A DNA stretch of 64,000 nucleotides from Flavobacteriales bacterium (lineage in GTDB: Bacteria; Bacteroidota; Bacteroidia; Flavobacteriales_F; PHOS-HE28): positions 558,001 through 622,000 of the forward strand of contig JADJOI010000003.1 of the NCBI GenBank assembly GCA_016713875.1, written 5' to 3'. Position 1 is the stretch's first letter; every line of letters begins with the position of its first letter. Shown piece after piece: positions 1 through 7,991 of the stretch. Made by a program: the position numbers and the translations under genes. Below the pieces are notes generated by a model that made no database searches, was not told the origin of the DNA, and saw only the letters and a list, made by a program, of their open reading frames with translations.

Positions 1-695
1 GCATCACCATCGCCATCGACGGATTCTCGTCCTGCGGCAAGAGCACCCTGGCCCGGCAGTTGGCCCAGCACCTCGGCTACACCTACATCGACAGTGGTGC
101 CATGTACCGCGCGATGGCGCTGTTCGCCATGGAGAGCGGGCTGGTGACGAACGGGGTGCTGAACAAGGAGGGGCTGCTGGCGCTGCTGGACGGGGTGGAC
201 ATCCGCTTCCAGCACGACCCCATGACGGACCGCAGCGCCACCACGCTCAACGGGCGGAACGTGGAGCACCGCATCCGCACGCTGGAGGTGAGCGACCAGG
301 TGACCTTGGTGAGCCCGGTGCCCGAGGTGCGCGCGAAGCTGGTTCGGCTGCAGCAGCGGATGGGCCGGGAGAAAGGCGTGGTGATGGACGGTCGTGACAT
401 CGGCACCGTGGTCTTCCCCGACGCGGAGGTGAAGCTGTACATGACGGCCCGTCCGGAGGTGCGGGCGCTGCGGCGCTACCACGAGCTGAAGGTCAAAGGC
501 GCGGAGGTGACCCTGGCCGAGGTGGAGGCCAACATCCGCCGGCGCGACCTGGACGACACCACCCGTGCGGCCGACCCGCTCACCAAGGCGCAGGGCGCCA
601 TCGAGATCGACAACAGCGACATCACCGCGCAGGAGCAGTTCGAGGTGGCGCTGGGCCATGTGCTCGACGTGCTGGCCCGGGTGGGGCAGGAGTGA
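1..695 (+). CDS. cmk: Cytidylate kinase, 5' end outside window
   Basis: Phosphorylates CMP and dCMP with ATP in the cytoplasm, feeding CTP and dCTP pools. The frame is open from base 3 and already contains the P-loop GFSSCGKS near bases 21-44, so only a few N-terminal residues are missing. Further family motifs are DSGAMYRA just after the P-loop, the MDGRDIGTVVFP segment in the middle, and the arginine-rich RRRDLDDTTRAADPL stretch near the C-terminus that contacts the nucleotide. An internal TTG at 60 is not a credible start because it lies after the P-loop. The stop lies 6 bases from that of the convergent ispH. Identification is firm. Confidence 0.95.
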   Translation, partial: ITIAIDGFSSCGKSTLARQLAQHLGYTYIDSGAMYRAMALFAMESGLVTNGVLNKEGLLALLDGVDIRFQHDPMTDRSATTLNGRNVEHRIRTLEVSDQVTLVSPVPEVRAKLVRLQQRMGREKGVVMDGRDIGTVVFPDAEVKLYMTARPEVRALRRYHELKVKGAEVTLAEVEANIRRRDLDDTTRAADPLTKAQGAIEIDNSDITAQEQFEVALGHVLDVLARVGQE

Positions 696-701
696 CGCCG
701 C

Positions 702-1931
702 CTAGGAGGCGGATACCATCCCGTCGACCACCGAGTCCGGGTCCATCGAGCCCTCCACCATCGATAGCACCTTCAGCATCACCCGGTCCAGCAACGTGTC
801 CGGGCAGCTGGCGCCGCTGGTGAGGATCACAGTGAGCGGGCGCTTCGCCGGGAGCCAGTCGTGGGTGGTGTCCAGCCGATGCGCCGGGTAATTGAAGTGC
901 TGGATCGTCCCCGCGCTGAGGAGCTCGCCCTCGTCCTTGATGAAATACGTGGGGTACCGGCGCTCAAGCAGTTCCACCAGATGGCTGGTGTTGCTGCTGT
1001 TGTAGCCGCCCACCACCAGGGCCAGGTCGGCCTCGGCCTTCAGCAGTTCGTTGGTGGCGTCCTGGTTGTCGTTGGTGGCGTAGCAGAGCGTATCGCGCGT
1101 ATCAGCGAAGTGCTGTTTCAGGTCGGCCTCGCCGTGCTTCGCGATCATCACCTGCTTCAGATGGTCGGCGATGGCCTGCGTTTCGGTGGCCAGCATCGTC
1201 GTCTGGTTCACCACACCGATGCGTTGGAGGTCGTGCACGGGGTCGAATCCCTCGCTGGCACGGCCGCGGAACACGCCCTCGAAGGTCTCGGCAGGTACCT
1301 CGCCGAGGATGATGCGGCCCAGCAGTTCGGCCTCCGCCATGTCCCGGAGCACCAGGGCGGGCGCTTTCTGCACCGTGTGGCTGAAGGTGGCCCGCGTCTC
1401 CTCGTGCGTGGCCTTGCCGTGGATGACCACCGTGTACAGCTGGTCGCCCAGTTGATCGCTGCGCTTCCACACCTTTTCCACGAAGGGGCAGGTGGTGTTG
1501 TAGCGCAGGGGGTCGATGCCGATCGCCTTCAACCGGGCCTCGGTCTCCAAGGTGGTGCCGAAGGCCGGGATGATCACGATGTCCGCCGCCGTGAGCTCGC
1601 TCCATTCCATCAGCATGCGTCCGTGCGTGTCCTGGATGAAGCGCATGCCCCGCGCGGTGAGGTCATCGTTCACCGCCTGGTTGTGGATCATCTGGCTGAG
1701 CAGGAAGATCCGGTAGCCGGGGTTCTCCTCGAGGGCCTTGTAGCTGATCTCGATGGCATTCTCCACGCCGTAGCAGAAGCCGAAGTGACGGGCGAAGAGG
1801 AAGCGCACGGGGCCCAGGTCGAGCAGGGTGGGGGCCAGGTCCTTCTTGCGGGGGTCCTGCGCCTTCCGGAAGGCCTTCAGGCGGCCGATGAGCTCGCTGC
1901 GGTAGTGGTTCGGAATGGTGAAGCTGCGCAA
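702..1931 (-). CDS. ispH: 4-hydroxy-3-methylbut-2-enyl diphosphate reductase
   Basis: Last enzyme of the MEP isoprenoid pathway, a 4Fe-4S protein making IPP and DMAPP. From a TTG start at 1931 the protein is 409 residues, the long Bacteroidota form. It opens with the lineage-typical SFTIPNHYRS...QDPRKKD...PTLLDLG. The three cluster cysteines are visible in HFGFCYGVENA (about residue 53), TTCPFVEKVW and SGASCPDTLL. The frame stays open up to an ATG at 2066, but a TACCTTTG -7 box sits at 2006-2013 inside that extension, so transcription should begin downstream of it. The TTG is therefore preferred; the exact start is uncertain, the function is not. Confidence 0.93.
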   Translation of the reverse strand: MRSFTIPNHYRSELIGRLKAFRKAQDPRKKDLAPTLLDLGPVRFLFARHFGFCYGVENAIEISYKALEENPGYRIFLLSQMIHNQAVNDDLTARGMRFIQDTHGRMLMEWSELTAADIVIIPAFGTTLETEARLKAIGIDPLRYNTTCPFVEKVWKRSDQLGDQLYTVVIHGKATHEETRATFSHTVQKAPALVLRDMAEAELLGRIILGEVPAETFEGVFRGRASEGFDPVHDLQRIGVVNQTTMLATETQAIADHLKQVMIAKHGEADLKQHFADTRDTLCYATNDNQDATNELLKAEADLALVVGGYNSSNTSHLVELLERRYPTYFIKDEGELLSAGTIQHFNYPAHRLDTTHDWLPAKRPLTVILTSGASCPDTLLDRVMLKVLSMVEGSMDPDSVVDGMVSAS

Positions 1932-2005
1932 GACGGAAGGGGAGATCTGGATCGTGGGGGATGCGGAAGCGGCTGAGGACCAGGGCCGGGGAGCCGTGCC
2001 ACGGC

Positions 2006-2013
2006 CAAAGGTA
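2006..2013 (-). promoter_or_regulatory. -7 box of ispH promoter
   Basis: TACCTTTG on the minus strand matches the Bacteroidota consensus TAnnTTTG. It predicts a start of transcription near base 2000 and a leader of roughly 65 bases before the TTG start at 1931. It argues against the upstream ATG at 2066. Confidence 0.6.
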
Positions 2014-2090
2014 GCCGTGCGGTGCGCAGACGTGCCGTCCGGGTCGGGGAGGGCGTTGGACGGCATCCTCCCTGCTCCGGGTTCAAGGTG

Positions 2091-2119
2091 TTGAGGATCA
2101 GCTTCCTTTTGTACTTTTG
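2091..2119 (+). promoter_or_regulatory. rpsA promoter (-33 TTG, -7 TACTTTTG)
   Basis: TTG at 2091-2093 and TACTTTTG at 2112-2119 are 18 bases apart, the Bacteroidota housekeeping arrangement. Transcription should start near 2124, giving rpsA a leader of about 130 bases, unusually long for this window. Confidence 0.65.
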
Positions 2120-2175
2120 CGGTCCTTTTTCGGATCCGCCCTCCGCCTCCGCGGAACGGCAGGCCTTAGCAGGAA

Positions 2176-2198
2176 GCTCACGCAGGGACACCGTGAGC
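2176..2198 (+). promoter_or_regulatory. Hairpin in the rpsA leader
   Basis: A perfect 7-base inverted repeat, GCTCACG (2176-2182) and CGTGAGC (2192-2198), flanks a 9-base loop in the predicted 5' untranslated region of rpsA. S1 represses its own translation in Escherichia coli through a structured leader, so an analogous role is possible here. That is inference only. Confidence 0.4.
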
Positions 2199-2255
2199 CA
2201 ACCAAACCCTCCCGGTCGGTGGCCCCTTGGGTCGGGATACAAACGTCAGTACAGC

Positions 2256-4121
2256 ATGTCGACGGAACAGAACAAGGTCACCTTCGCCGAGCCGCCCGCG
2301 GATTTCGATTGGGCCGGCCTGGAGGATGACAAGAAGGGCATCCCCGCCAACGAGCGGGAGGCCATGGAGAAAGCCTACGAGGACACCCTGAGCAGCATCT
2401 CCGAGAAGGAGGTCCTCATGGGCACCGTGGTGGGCATGAACAAGAAGGAGGTGGTCATCAACATCGGCTACAAGTCCGAGGGTGTGGTGCCCCTGAGCGA
2501 ATTCCGCTACAAGCCGGACCTCAAGCTGGGCGACCAGGTGGAGGTCTACATCGAGAAGCAGGAGGACAAGGGCGGGCAGATGGTGGTGAGCCACAAGACC
2601 GCCCGCGTGCACAATGCCTGGGGCAAGGTGAACCACGCCATGACCACCGACGAGGTGATCACCGGCTATGTGAAGTGCCGCACGAAGGGCGGTCTCATCG
2701 TCGACGTGTTCGGCATCGAGGCCTTCCTGCCCGGTTCGCAGATCGACGTGAAGCCGATCCGCGACTACGACCAGTACGTGGGCAAGAACATGGAGTTCAA
2801 GGTGGTGAAGATCAACCAGGAGTTCAAGAACGTGGTGGTCTCCCACAAGGCGCTGATCGAGGCCGAACTGGAAGCCCAGAAGAAGCAGATCATCGGCGGC
2901 CTGGAGAAGGGCCAGGTGCTGGAAGGCACCGTGAAGAACATCACCAGCTACGGCGTGTTCGTGGACCTGGGCGGTGTCGATGGCCTCATCCACATCACCG
3001 ACCTCAGCTGGGGCCGCGTGAGCCACCCCGAGGAGGTGGTGAAGCTCGACGACAAGATCAACGTGGTGATCCTGGACTTCGACGACGAGAAGAAGCGCAT
3101 CGCCCTGGGTCTGAAGCAGCTCAGCGCGCACCCCTGGGATGCCCTGAGCGCCGACATGAACGCCGGCGACAAGGTGAAGGGCAAGGTGATGGTGATCACG
3201 GACTACGGCGCGTTCGTGGAGGTGGCGCCCGGTGTGGAGGGTCTCCTGCACGTGAGCGAGATGAGCTGGAGCCAGCACCTGCGCAGCCCGAAGGACTTCC
3301 TGAAGGAAGGCCAGGAGATCGACTGCGTGATCCTGAACATCGACCGCGAGGAGCGCAAGATGAGCTTGGGCATGAAGCAGCTCGCCGCGGACCCTTGGGC
3401 GGACATCGAGTTCAAGTACCCCGTGAACTCGCGCCACACGGCCAAAGTGCGCAACTTCACCCACTTCGGCATCTTCGCCGAGCTGGAGGAGGGCGTGGAC
3501 GGCCTCATCCACATCAGCGACCTCAGCTGGACCAAGCGCATCAAGCACCCCAGCGAGTTCTGCAACGTCGGTGACGACATCGAGGTGCAGGTGCTGGAGG
3601 TGGACAAGGACAACCGTCGCCTCAGCCTGGGCCACAAGCAGGTGGAGCAGAACCCCTGGGAGGTGTTCGCAGGCACGTTCACCGAAGGCAGTGTCCACGA
3701 GGGCACCCTGGTGGGCCGCAACGGCAACAACTTCATCGTGTCCCTGCCCTATGGCGTGGAAGGCACGGTGAGCACCAAGCACCTCAAGAAGGCCGACGGA
3801 AGCAAGGCCGAACTGGAGGAGAAGCTGCCTTTCAAGGTGCTGGAGTTCAACGGGGAGGCGCGCCGCATCGTGCTGAGCCACACCCGCACCTTCGAGGAGG
3901 GTGACGACACCGAGGAACTGGGCACCGCACGCGGTGGCCGCACCCGGAAGGCCCCGGCCGGCGAAGGACAGAGCGCCAGCGTGAAGAGCGTGAACGAGAA
4001 GGTGGAGAAGAGCACCTTGGGCGACCTCAGCGTGCTGAGCGACCTCAAGAGCGCCATGGAGAACAAGGAGCGCTCCGGCAAGAAGGCCAGGAACGAAGAG
4101 GAGGAGGGTTCGGAGAACTGA
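2256..4121 (+). CDS. rpsA: 30S ribosomal protein S1
   Basis: RNA-binding ribosomal protein that recruits structured or weak-SD mRNAs to the 30S subunit. The 621 residues contain six S1/OB repeats at roughly 52-115, 132-198, 217-288, 303-374, 392-462 and 477-545. Repeats 3-5 carry the typical GxFVxL..GVDGLIHISDLSW signature. A charged, low-complexity tail follows, rich in Glu, Lys and Gly. The ATG at 2256 is chosen because upstream in-frame codons precede or overlap the promoter. The gene is monocistronic, between a long leader and a strong terminator. Confidence 0.96.
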   Translation: MSTEQNKVTFAEPPADFDWAGLEDDKKGIPANEREAMEKAYEDTLSSISEKEVLMGTVVGMNKKEVVINIGYKSEGVVPLSEFRYKPDLKLGDQVEVYIEKQEDKGGQMVVSHKTARVHNAWGKVNHAMTTDEVITGYVKCRTKGGLIVDVFGIEAFLPGSQIDVKPIRDYDQYVGKNMEFKVVKINQEFKNVVVSHKALIEAELEAQKKQIIGGLEKGQVLEGTVKNITSYGVFVDLGGVDGLIHITDLSWGRVSHPEEVVKLDDKINVVILDFDDEKKRIALGLKQLSAHPWDALSADMNAGDKVKGKVMVITDYGAFVEVAPGVEGLLHVSEMSWSQHLRSPKDFLKEGQEIDCVILNIDREERKMSLGMKQLAADPWADIEFKYPVNSRHTAKVRNFTHFGIFAELEEGVDGLIHISDLSWTKRIKHPSEFCNVGDDIEVQVLEVDKDNRRLSLGHKQVEQNPWEVFAGTFTEGSVHEGTLVGRNGNNFIVSLPYGVEGTVSTKHLKKADGSKAELEEKLPFKVLEFNGEARRIVLSHTRTFEEGDDTEELGTARGGRTRKAPAGEGQSASVKSVNEKVEKSTLGDLSVLSDLKSAMENKERSGKKARNEEEEGSEN

Positions 4122-4143
4122 CCCTTCCGACCGCACCAACAGC

Positions 4144-4168
4144 GAAGCCCCGGCCATGCCGGGGCTTC
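4144..4168 (+). terminator. Terminator hairpin after rpsA
   Basis: An 11-bp perfect stem GAAGCCCCGGC (4144-4154) / GCCGGGGCTTC (4158-4168) with a 3-base loop, 22 bases after the rpsA stop. There is no clear T-run, as is common for terminators in this window. Confidence 0.75.
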
Positions 4169-4198
4169 GTCGTTCCGGTCCGGCGCGGTGCATCCCGT

Positions 4199-4206
4199 TA
4201 TCTTCG
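4199..4206 (+). promoter_or_regulatory. -7 box of pyrR-pyrB
   Basis: TATCTTCG, a near match to TAnnTTTG, ends 7 bases before the pyrR ATG. The predicted transcript has almost no 5' leader, so PyrR attenuation at an upstream leader looks unlikely here. Confidence 0.5.
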
Positions 4207-4213
4207 GGGCCGC

Positions 4214-4801
4214 ATGCACGCCGCCACCCTACTGGACAGCACGGCCTTCGGCCTCACCGTGCAGCGGCTGTGCTACCAGTTGGTGGAGGACCACGGCGAC
4301 CTGTCCAGCACAGTGCTGCTCGGCCTGCAGCCCCGGGGGGTCTTCCTCAGCCGTCGCCTGGTGCGGGAACTGGGCCGCATCCTCGGCGGTGCACGGATCG
4401 ACTCCGGCGAGCTCGACATCACCTTCCACCGCGACGACTTCAGGCGACGGCCGATGCCGCTCGCCCCGAACGCCATGCAGATGGACCTGTCCATCGAGGG
4501 CCGCCACGTGGTGCTCATCGATGACGTGCTGTACACGGGCCGCAGCATCCGGGCGGGGCTCGACGCCCTGCTCAGCTTCGGCCGGCCGGCCTCGGTGCAG
4601 CTGCTCGTGCTTGTCGACCGGCGCTTCGCCCGCGAACTGCCCATCGCGGCGGACTACGTGGGGCGCTGGGTGGATAGCATCGAGGGGCAGCGTGTCACCG
4701 TGGAATGGGCCGAGACCGAAGGTCAGGACCGTGTGCTCCTCCACGGCGGTGAGGGCGGCACGGCGCGTGGCATCCATCACCAAGCCTCCTCCGCGTCGTG
4801 A
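4214..4801 (+). CDS. pyrR: PyrR-type phosphoribosyltransferase / pyrimidine regulator
   Basis: Member of the PyrR family, which has uracil phosphoribosyltransferase activity and in Firmicutes also binds pyr mRNA. The 195-residue protein carries the PRPP loop HVVLIDDVLYTGRSIRAG near residues 98-115 and the LLGLQPRGVFLSRRL segment near residue 35. It overlaps pyrB by four bases (GTGA), so the two are co-transcribed. Because the promoter sits only 7 bases upstream of the ATG there is no leader for classical attenuation. Its role may be enzymatic, or it may act elsewhere. A second PyrR-like gene lies at 22.7-23.2 kb. Confidence 0.9.
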   Translation: MHAATLLDSTAFGLTVQRLCYQLVEDHGDLSSTVLLGLQPRGVFLSRRLVRELGRILGGARIDSGELDITFHRDDFRRRPMPLAPNAMQMDLSIEGRHVVLIDDVLYTGRSIRAGLDALLSFGRPASVQLLVLVDRRFARELPIAADYVGRWVDSIEGQRVTVEWAETEGQDRVLLHGGEGGTARGIHHQASSAS

Positions 4802-5745
4802 GCGACCAGTTGAGCACCGATCACCTGCTGGGCATCCAGGACCTGACCCCGGATGACATCGAGCTCATCTTCCGCACGGCGGACGGGTTCAAGGAAGTGC
4901 TCTCCCGGCCGATCAAGAAGGTGCCCTCCCTGCGGGACATCACCGTGGCCAACCTGTTCTTCGAGAACAGCACCCGCACGCGCATCAGCTTCGAGCTGGC
5001 CGAGAAACGGCTCAGCGCCGACATCATCAACTTCTCCAGTTCGTCCAGCAGCGTGAAGAAGGGCGAGACGCTCATCGACACGGTGAACAACATCCTGGCG
5101 ATGAAGGTGGACATGGTGGTGATGCGCCACCCCGACCCGGGCGCGGCCGTGTTCCTCAGCAGGCACGTCCGTGCGCGGATCGTGAACGCCGGCGACGGCA
5201 CGCACGAACATCCCACACAGGCCCTGCTCGACGCATACAGCATCCGCGAGAAGCTCGGACGTGTCCGCGGGGTGAAGGTGGCCATCGTCGGCGACATCCT
5301 GCACAGCCGCGTGGCCCTCAGCAACATCCACTGCCTGCGCAAGCTCGGCGCCGAGGTCACCCTCTGCGGCCCGCCCACCCTGATGCCCCGCCATGTCGCC
5401 AGCCTGGGTGTGCGGGTGGAGCACGACCTGGACAAGGCGCTGGCCTGGTGCGATGTGGCGAACATGCTGCGCATCCAGCTGGAGCGCCAGGGCGGCGACG
5501 GCGTGGCCAACTTTCCGGGTCTGCGCGAGTACGCCATGCTCTACGGGCTCGATCTGCCGCGCTACCGCCAGCTCGGCCGGGACATCGTCATCATGCACCC
5601 GGGGCCGATCAACCGCGGGGTGGAGGTCACCAGCGAAGTGGCCGACCACGCCAACAGCATCATCCTGGACCAGGTGGAGAACGGCGTGGCCGTCCGCATG
5701 GCGGTGCTTTATCTGCTCGCCGGACGGATCCCGAGGGAGAATTGA
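4798..5745 (+). CDS. pyrB: Aspartate carbamoyltransferase catalytic chain
   Basis: Condenses carbamoyl phosphate with aspartate, the committed step of pyrimidine synthesis. The 315-residue protein shows the carbamoyl-phosphate motif FFENSTRTRISFELA near residues 54-68, HPTQALLDAYSI in the middle, and HPGPINRGVEV near residue 266. It starts at a GTG at 4798 that overlaps the pyrR stop, so translation is probably coupled. No regulatory pyrI chain lies beside it. Confidence 0.95.
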   Translation: MSDQLSTDHLLGIQDLTPDDIELIFRTADGFKEVLSRPIKKVPSLRDITVANLFFENSTRTRISFELAEKRLSADIINFSSSSSSVKKGETLIDTVNNILAMKVDMVVMRHPDPGAAVFLSRHVRARIVNAGDGTHEHPTQALLDAYSIREKLGRVRGVKVAIVGDILHSRVALSNIHCLRKLGAEVTLCGPPTLMPRHVASLGVRVEHDLDKALAWCDVANMLRIQLERQGGDGVANFPGLREYAMLYGLDLPRYRQLGRDIVIMHPGPINRGVEVTSEVADHANSIILDQVENGVAVRMAVLYLLAGRIPREN

Positions 5746-5754
5746 GGCGCTGAT

Positions 5755-5762
5755 TATATTTG
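5755..5762 (+). promoter_or_regulatory. -7 box before the STAS gene
   Basis: TATATTTG lies 10 bases after the pyrB stop and 26 bases before the STAS ATG at 5788. It suggests the STAS/T9SS pair has its own promoter with a short leader. Confidence 0.55.
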
Positions 5763-5787
5763 AGCCCAACGCCTTCAGGCGAGGACC

Positions 5788-6162
5788 ATGAACTTCACCA
5801 TCGAGGACAAGGGCAGGTACACGCTGGTGACCTCCAACGTGGACAAGCTGGACACCACCTGTGCGCCGGAGCTGAAGAGCGAGCTGGTGTACCTGAACAA
5901 GACCGGTGTCCGCAACATCATCATCGACCTGAAGGCCACCCGCTACTGCGATTCCAGCGGATTGAGCGCGCTGCTCGTGGCCAACCGCCTGTGCCGCAGC
6001 GTGAACGGCCTGCTCGTGGTCTGCGGCCTTCAGGAGCCCGTGCAGAAACTGGTACAGATCTCGCAGCTCGAAAGCGTCCTGTCCATCACCCCAAGCCTCA
6101 ACGAGGCCGTCGACCTCCTCTTCATGGAGGAGATCGAGAAGGATGTGAAGAAGGACGAATGA
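5788..6162 (+). CDS. STAS-domain anti-sigma-factor antagonist-like protein
   Basis: A 124-residue single STAS domain of the SpoIIAA/RsbV kind. The motif RYCDSSGLSALLVANR near residues 52-67 contains the serine that partner kinases phosphorylate in characterised members. No anti-sigma kinase or sigma factor is adjacent, so the partner is unknown. The last four bases overlap the start of a secreted T9SS protein (ATGA), implying co-translation with an apparently unrelated product. The C-terminal tail is acidic and lysine-rich. Confidence 0.85.
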   Translation: MNFTIEDKGRYTLVTSNVDKLDTTCAPELKSELVYLNKTGVRNIIIDLKATRYCDSSGLSALLVANRLCRSVNGLLVVCGLQEPVQKLVQISQLESVLSITPSLNEAVDLLFMEEIEKDVKKDE

Positions 6163-6929
6163 ACCGACAACGCATGAAGCACACCCTACTCTCCCTTTCC
6201 CTGGTCCTCACCGCCTCCGCCGCGTCGGCGCAGTGCATCCCCAACCCCCTTTACGCCGACAGCTCTTTCGGTGTGTGGCCGGACACCACCGAGAACTTCG
6301 CGGCGGGCGTGGTGAACGTGTTCTACTCGGACACGCTGAACATGATCGTGCCCCAGGATGCAGGTGAGATCGATCCCCAGTTCGCCGGCCTGGCGCTGGA
6401 CAGCGTGCGTCTGAACAACATCGCAGGCCTTCCTCCCGGACTGGTGGTCAACTGCAACTCGCAGACGGGAGCGCAGTGCACCTACCTCACGGGTATTCTG
6501 GGCTGCGGGTCCATCGAGGGCACGCCCACCGCGGAAGGCGTATACCCGCTGACCATCAACGTGACGGCCTTTGCGAACCTGCTGGGGAATCCCGTCCCGG
6601 TGGACTATCCGTTCTCGGGCTACAGCATCGTGATCGGGCCGAACACAGTGGGCCTGGTGGAGAATACGATGACCCTGAGCGGCGTGCGCAACGTGCCCAA
6701 TCCGTTCATGGAGCGCACCACGATCGAGTTCCAGCTCACCCAGCCGGGCAGCGTCACCATCCGCTTGTTCGACCTGTTGGGCGCCGAGGTGCGGTCCCTG
6801 CGTGTGGCGGGCAAGGCAGGGCTCAATCGGTATGTGCTCAACGCCCAAGGCCTGCAGGACGGGCTCTACCTCTACAAGCTGGAGACCGGCCGCACGAGCT
6901 TCACCGGCCGCATGGTGGTGAGCCGTTGA
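6159..6929 (+). CDS. Secreted protein with T9SS type A sorting domain
   Basis: Starts with a signal peptide (MKHTLLSLSLVLTASAASAQ from an internal Met at 6174, or five residues earlier at 6159). A roughly 150-residue region without a recognised fold follows. It contains paired cysteines and a stretch resembling the putative-Ig repeats of Bacteroidota surface proteins. The last 75 residues are a type A sorting domain (NVPNPFMERTTIEFQL ... LFDLLGAEVRSL ... GLYLYKLE ... GRMVVSR). It is therefore expected to cross the outer membrane by the type IX system and be anchored or released. The function of the mature part is unknown. Confidence 0.85.
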   Translation: MNRQRMKHTLLSLSLVLTASAASAQCIPNPLYADSSFGVWPDTTENFAAGVVNVFYSDTLNMIVPQDAGEIDPQFAGLALDSVRLNNIAGLPPGLVVNCNSQTGAQCTYLTGILGCGSIEGTPTAEGVYPLTINVTAFANLLGNPVPVDYPFSGYSIVIGPNTVGLVENTMTLSGVRNVPNPFMERTTIEFQLTQPGSVTIRLFDLLGAEVRSLRVAGKAGLNRYVLNAQGLQDGLYLYKLETGRTSFTGRMVVSR

Positions 6930-6950
6930 CCGTGTCGATCATGCATTCCC

Positions 6951-6978
6951 GGAGCCCCGTCCTCACCGACGGGGCTCC
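6951..6978 (+). terminator. Terminator hairpin after the T9SS protein gene
   Basis: An 11-bp perfect stem GGAGCCCCGTC / GACGGGGCTCC with a 6-base loop. It lies between the stop at 6929 and the rnz start at 6987, followed by a short T-rich stretch. Confidence 0.7.
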
Positions 6979-6986
6979 GTGTTTCC

Positions 6987-7934
6987 ATGAGGCGCATGCG
7001 CTTTGAGGTGATCCCTTTGGGCACGGGGGCCGCGTTGCCCGCACAGGGCCGGTCGCCCAGTGCCCAGGTGGTGCGGCGTGAGGAGTCGCTCTATCTGGTG
7101 GACTGCGGTGAAGGGACCCAGGAGCGCCTGCGCATGGCCGGCCTGAACTTCATGCGCATCGGCCATGTGTTCATCAGCCACCTCCACGGCGACCACTACT
7201 TCGGCCTGATGGGGTTGTTGAGCACGATGCACCTGCTGGGTCGCACACGAGAGCTCCATGTGCATGGTCCTCCCCTCCTCAAGCCCATCATCGACCTACA
7301 GCTACAGGCCTCGGCCACCTGGCTGCGCTACCCGCTCCGCTTCCATCCGATGGCCGACGATGCACCACATGAGGTGCTTGTGGACGCCCACCTGACGGTG
7401 ACCTCACTGCCCCTTCGGCATCGCCTGCCCACCACGGGTTTCCTGTTCCGTGAACGGCCCGGTCCCCGCCGTCTCCGCCCCGAACGCATCACCGATATCC
7501 CGCACTACCTCCGCACCGCCGTGAAGAACGGCGCCGACCTTCAGCGCGAGGACGGAACGGTGATCCCGAACGCTGAGCTCACGTTCGATCCGCTTCCCCC
7601 GCGGGCCTATGCCTACTGTTCGGATACGGCGCACCACCCGCAGCTCGTGGACTGGGTGCGGGGCGTGGACCTGCTCTACCACGAGGCCACGTTCACCCGC
7701 CACCTGGCGGCACGGGCGCGCGAGACCATGCACAGCACGGCGGCGGAGGCCGCGACGATCGCCCGCGATGCCGGTGTCGGGGCGCTCCTCCTGGGCCACT
7801 TCTCCTCGCGCTACAAGGATCCGGCACCTTTGCTCCTGGAGGCCTCGGAGGTCTTCCCCCGCGTGGCGTTGAGCGAGGAGGGGCGTAGCTATCCGATCGG
7901 ACGATCGATCGTGGACAACTCCTTCGGTCGCTGA
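6987..7934 (+). CDS. rnz: Ribonuclease Z
   Basis: Metallo-beta-lactamase-fold endonuclease that trims the 3' ends of tRNA precursors. In 315 residues it carries GTGAALP at the N-terminus, the zinc motif SHLHGDHYFGLMG near residue 66, AYCSDTA for the later metal ligand, and the closing LLLGHFSSRY. Most tRNAs lacking an encoded CCA need this enzyme, and the tRNA-Leu in this window lacks CCA. The ATG is 8 bases after a terminator stem. No separate promoter box is evident. Confidence 0.93.
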   Translation: MRRMRFEVIPLGTGAALPAQGRSPSAQVVRREESLYLVDCGEGTQERLRMAGLNFMRIGHVFISHLHGDHYFGLMGLLSTMHLLGRTRELHVHGPPLLKPIIDLQLQASATWLRYPLRFHPMADDAPHEVLVDAHLTVTSLPLRHRLPTTGFLFRERPGPRRLRPERITDIPHYLRTAVKNGADLQREDGTVIPNAELTFDPLPPRAYAYCSDTAHHPQLVDWVRGVDLLYHEATFTRHLAARARETMHSTAAEAATIARDAGVGALLLGHFSSRYKDPAPLLLEASEVFPRVALSEEGRSYPIGRSIVDNSFGR

Positions 7935-7948
7935 AGCCGGTCGCCGGA

Positions 7949-7980
7949 TACCTTTGGCGCTGTTTAGAACGAATCTAAAC
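7949..7980 (+). promoter_or_regulatory. Promoter plus palindrome before the response regulator
   Basis: TACCTTTG at 7949-7956 is followed 5 bases later by a perfect inverted repeat, GTTTAGA (7962-7968), 5-base spacer, TCTAAAC (7974-7980). The repeat starts at about the predicted transcription start and ends 11 bases before the ATG. It could be an operator, possibly autoregulatory, or a 5' mRNA hairpin. Confidence 0.6.
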
Positions 7981-7991
7981 AGAGCGGACCG

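Noticed and set aside
2178..4193. Long minus-strand open frame opposite rpsA
   Set aside because: Leu/Val/His-rich antisense reading of the S1 repeats, with no independent promoter or motif.
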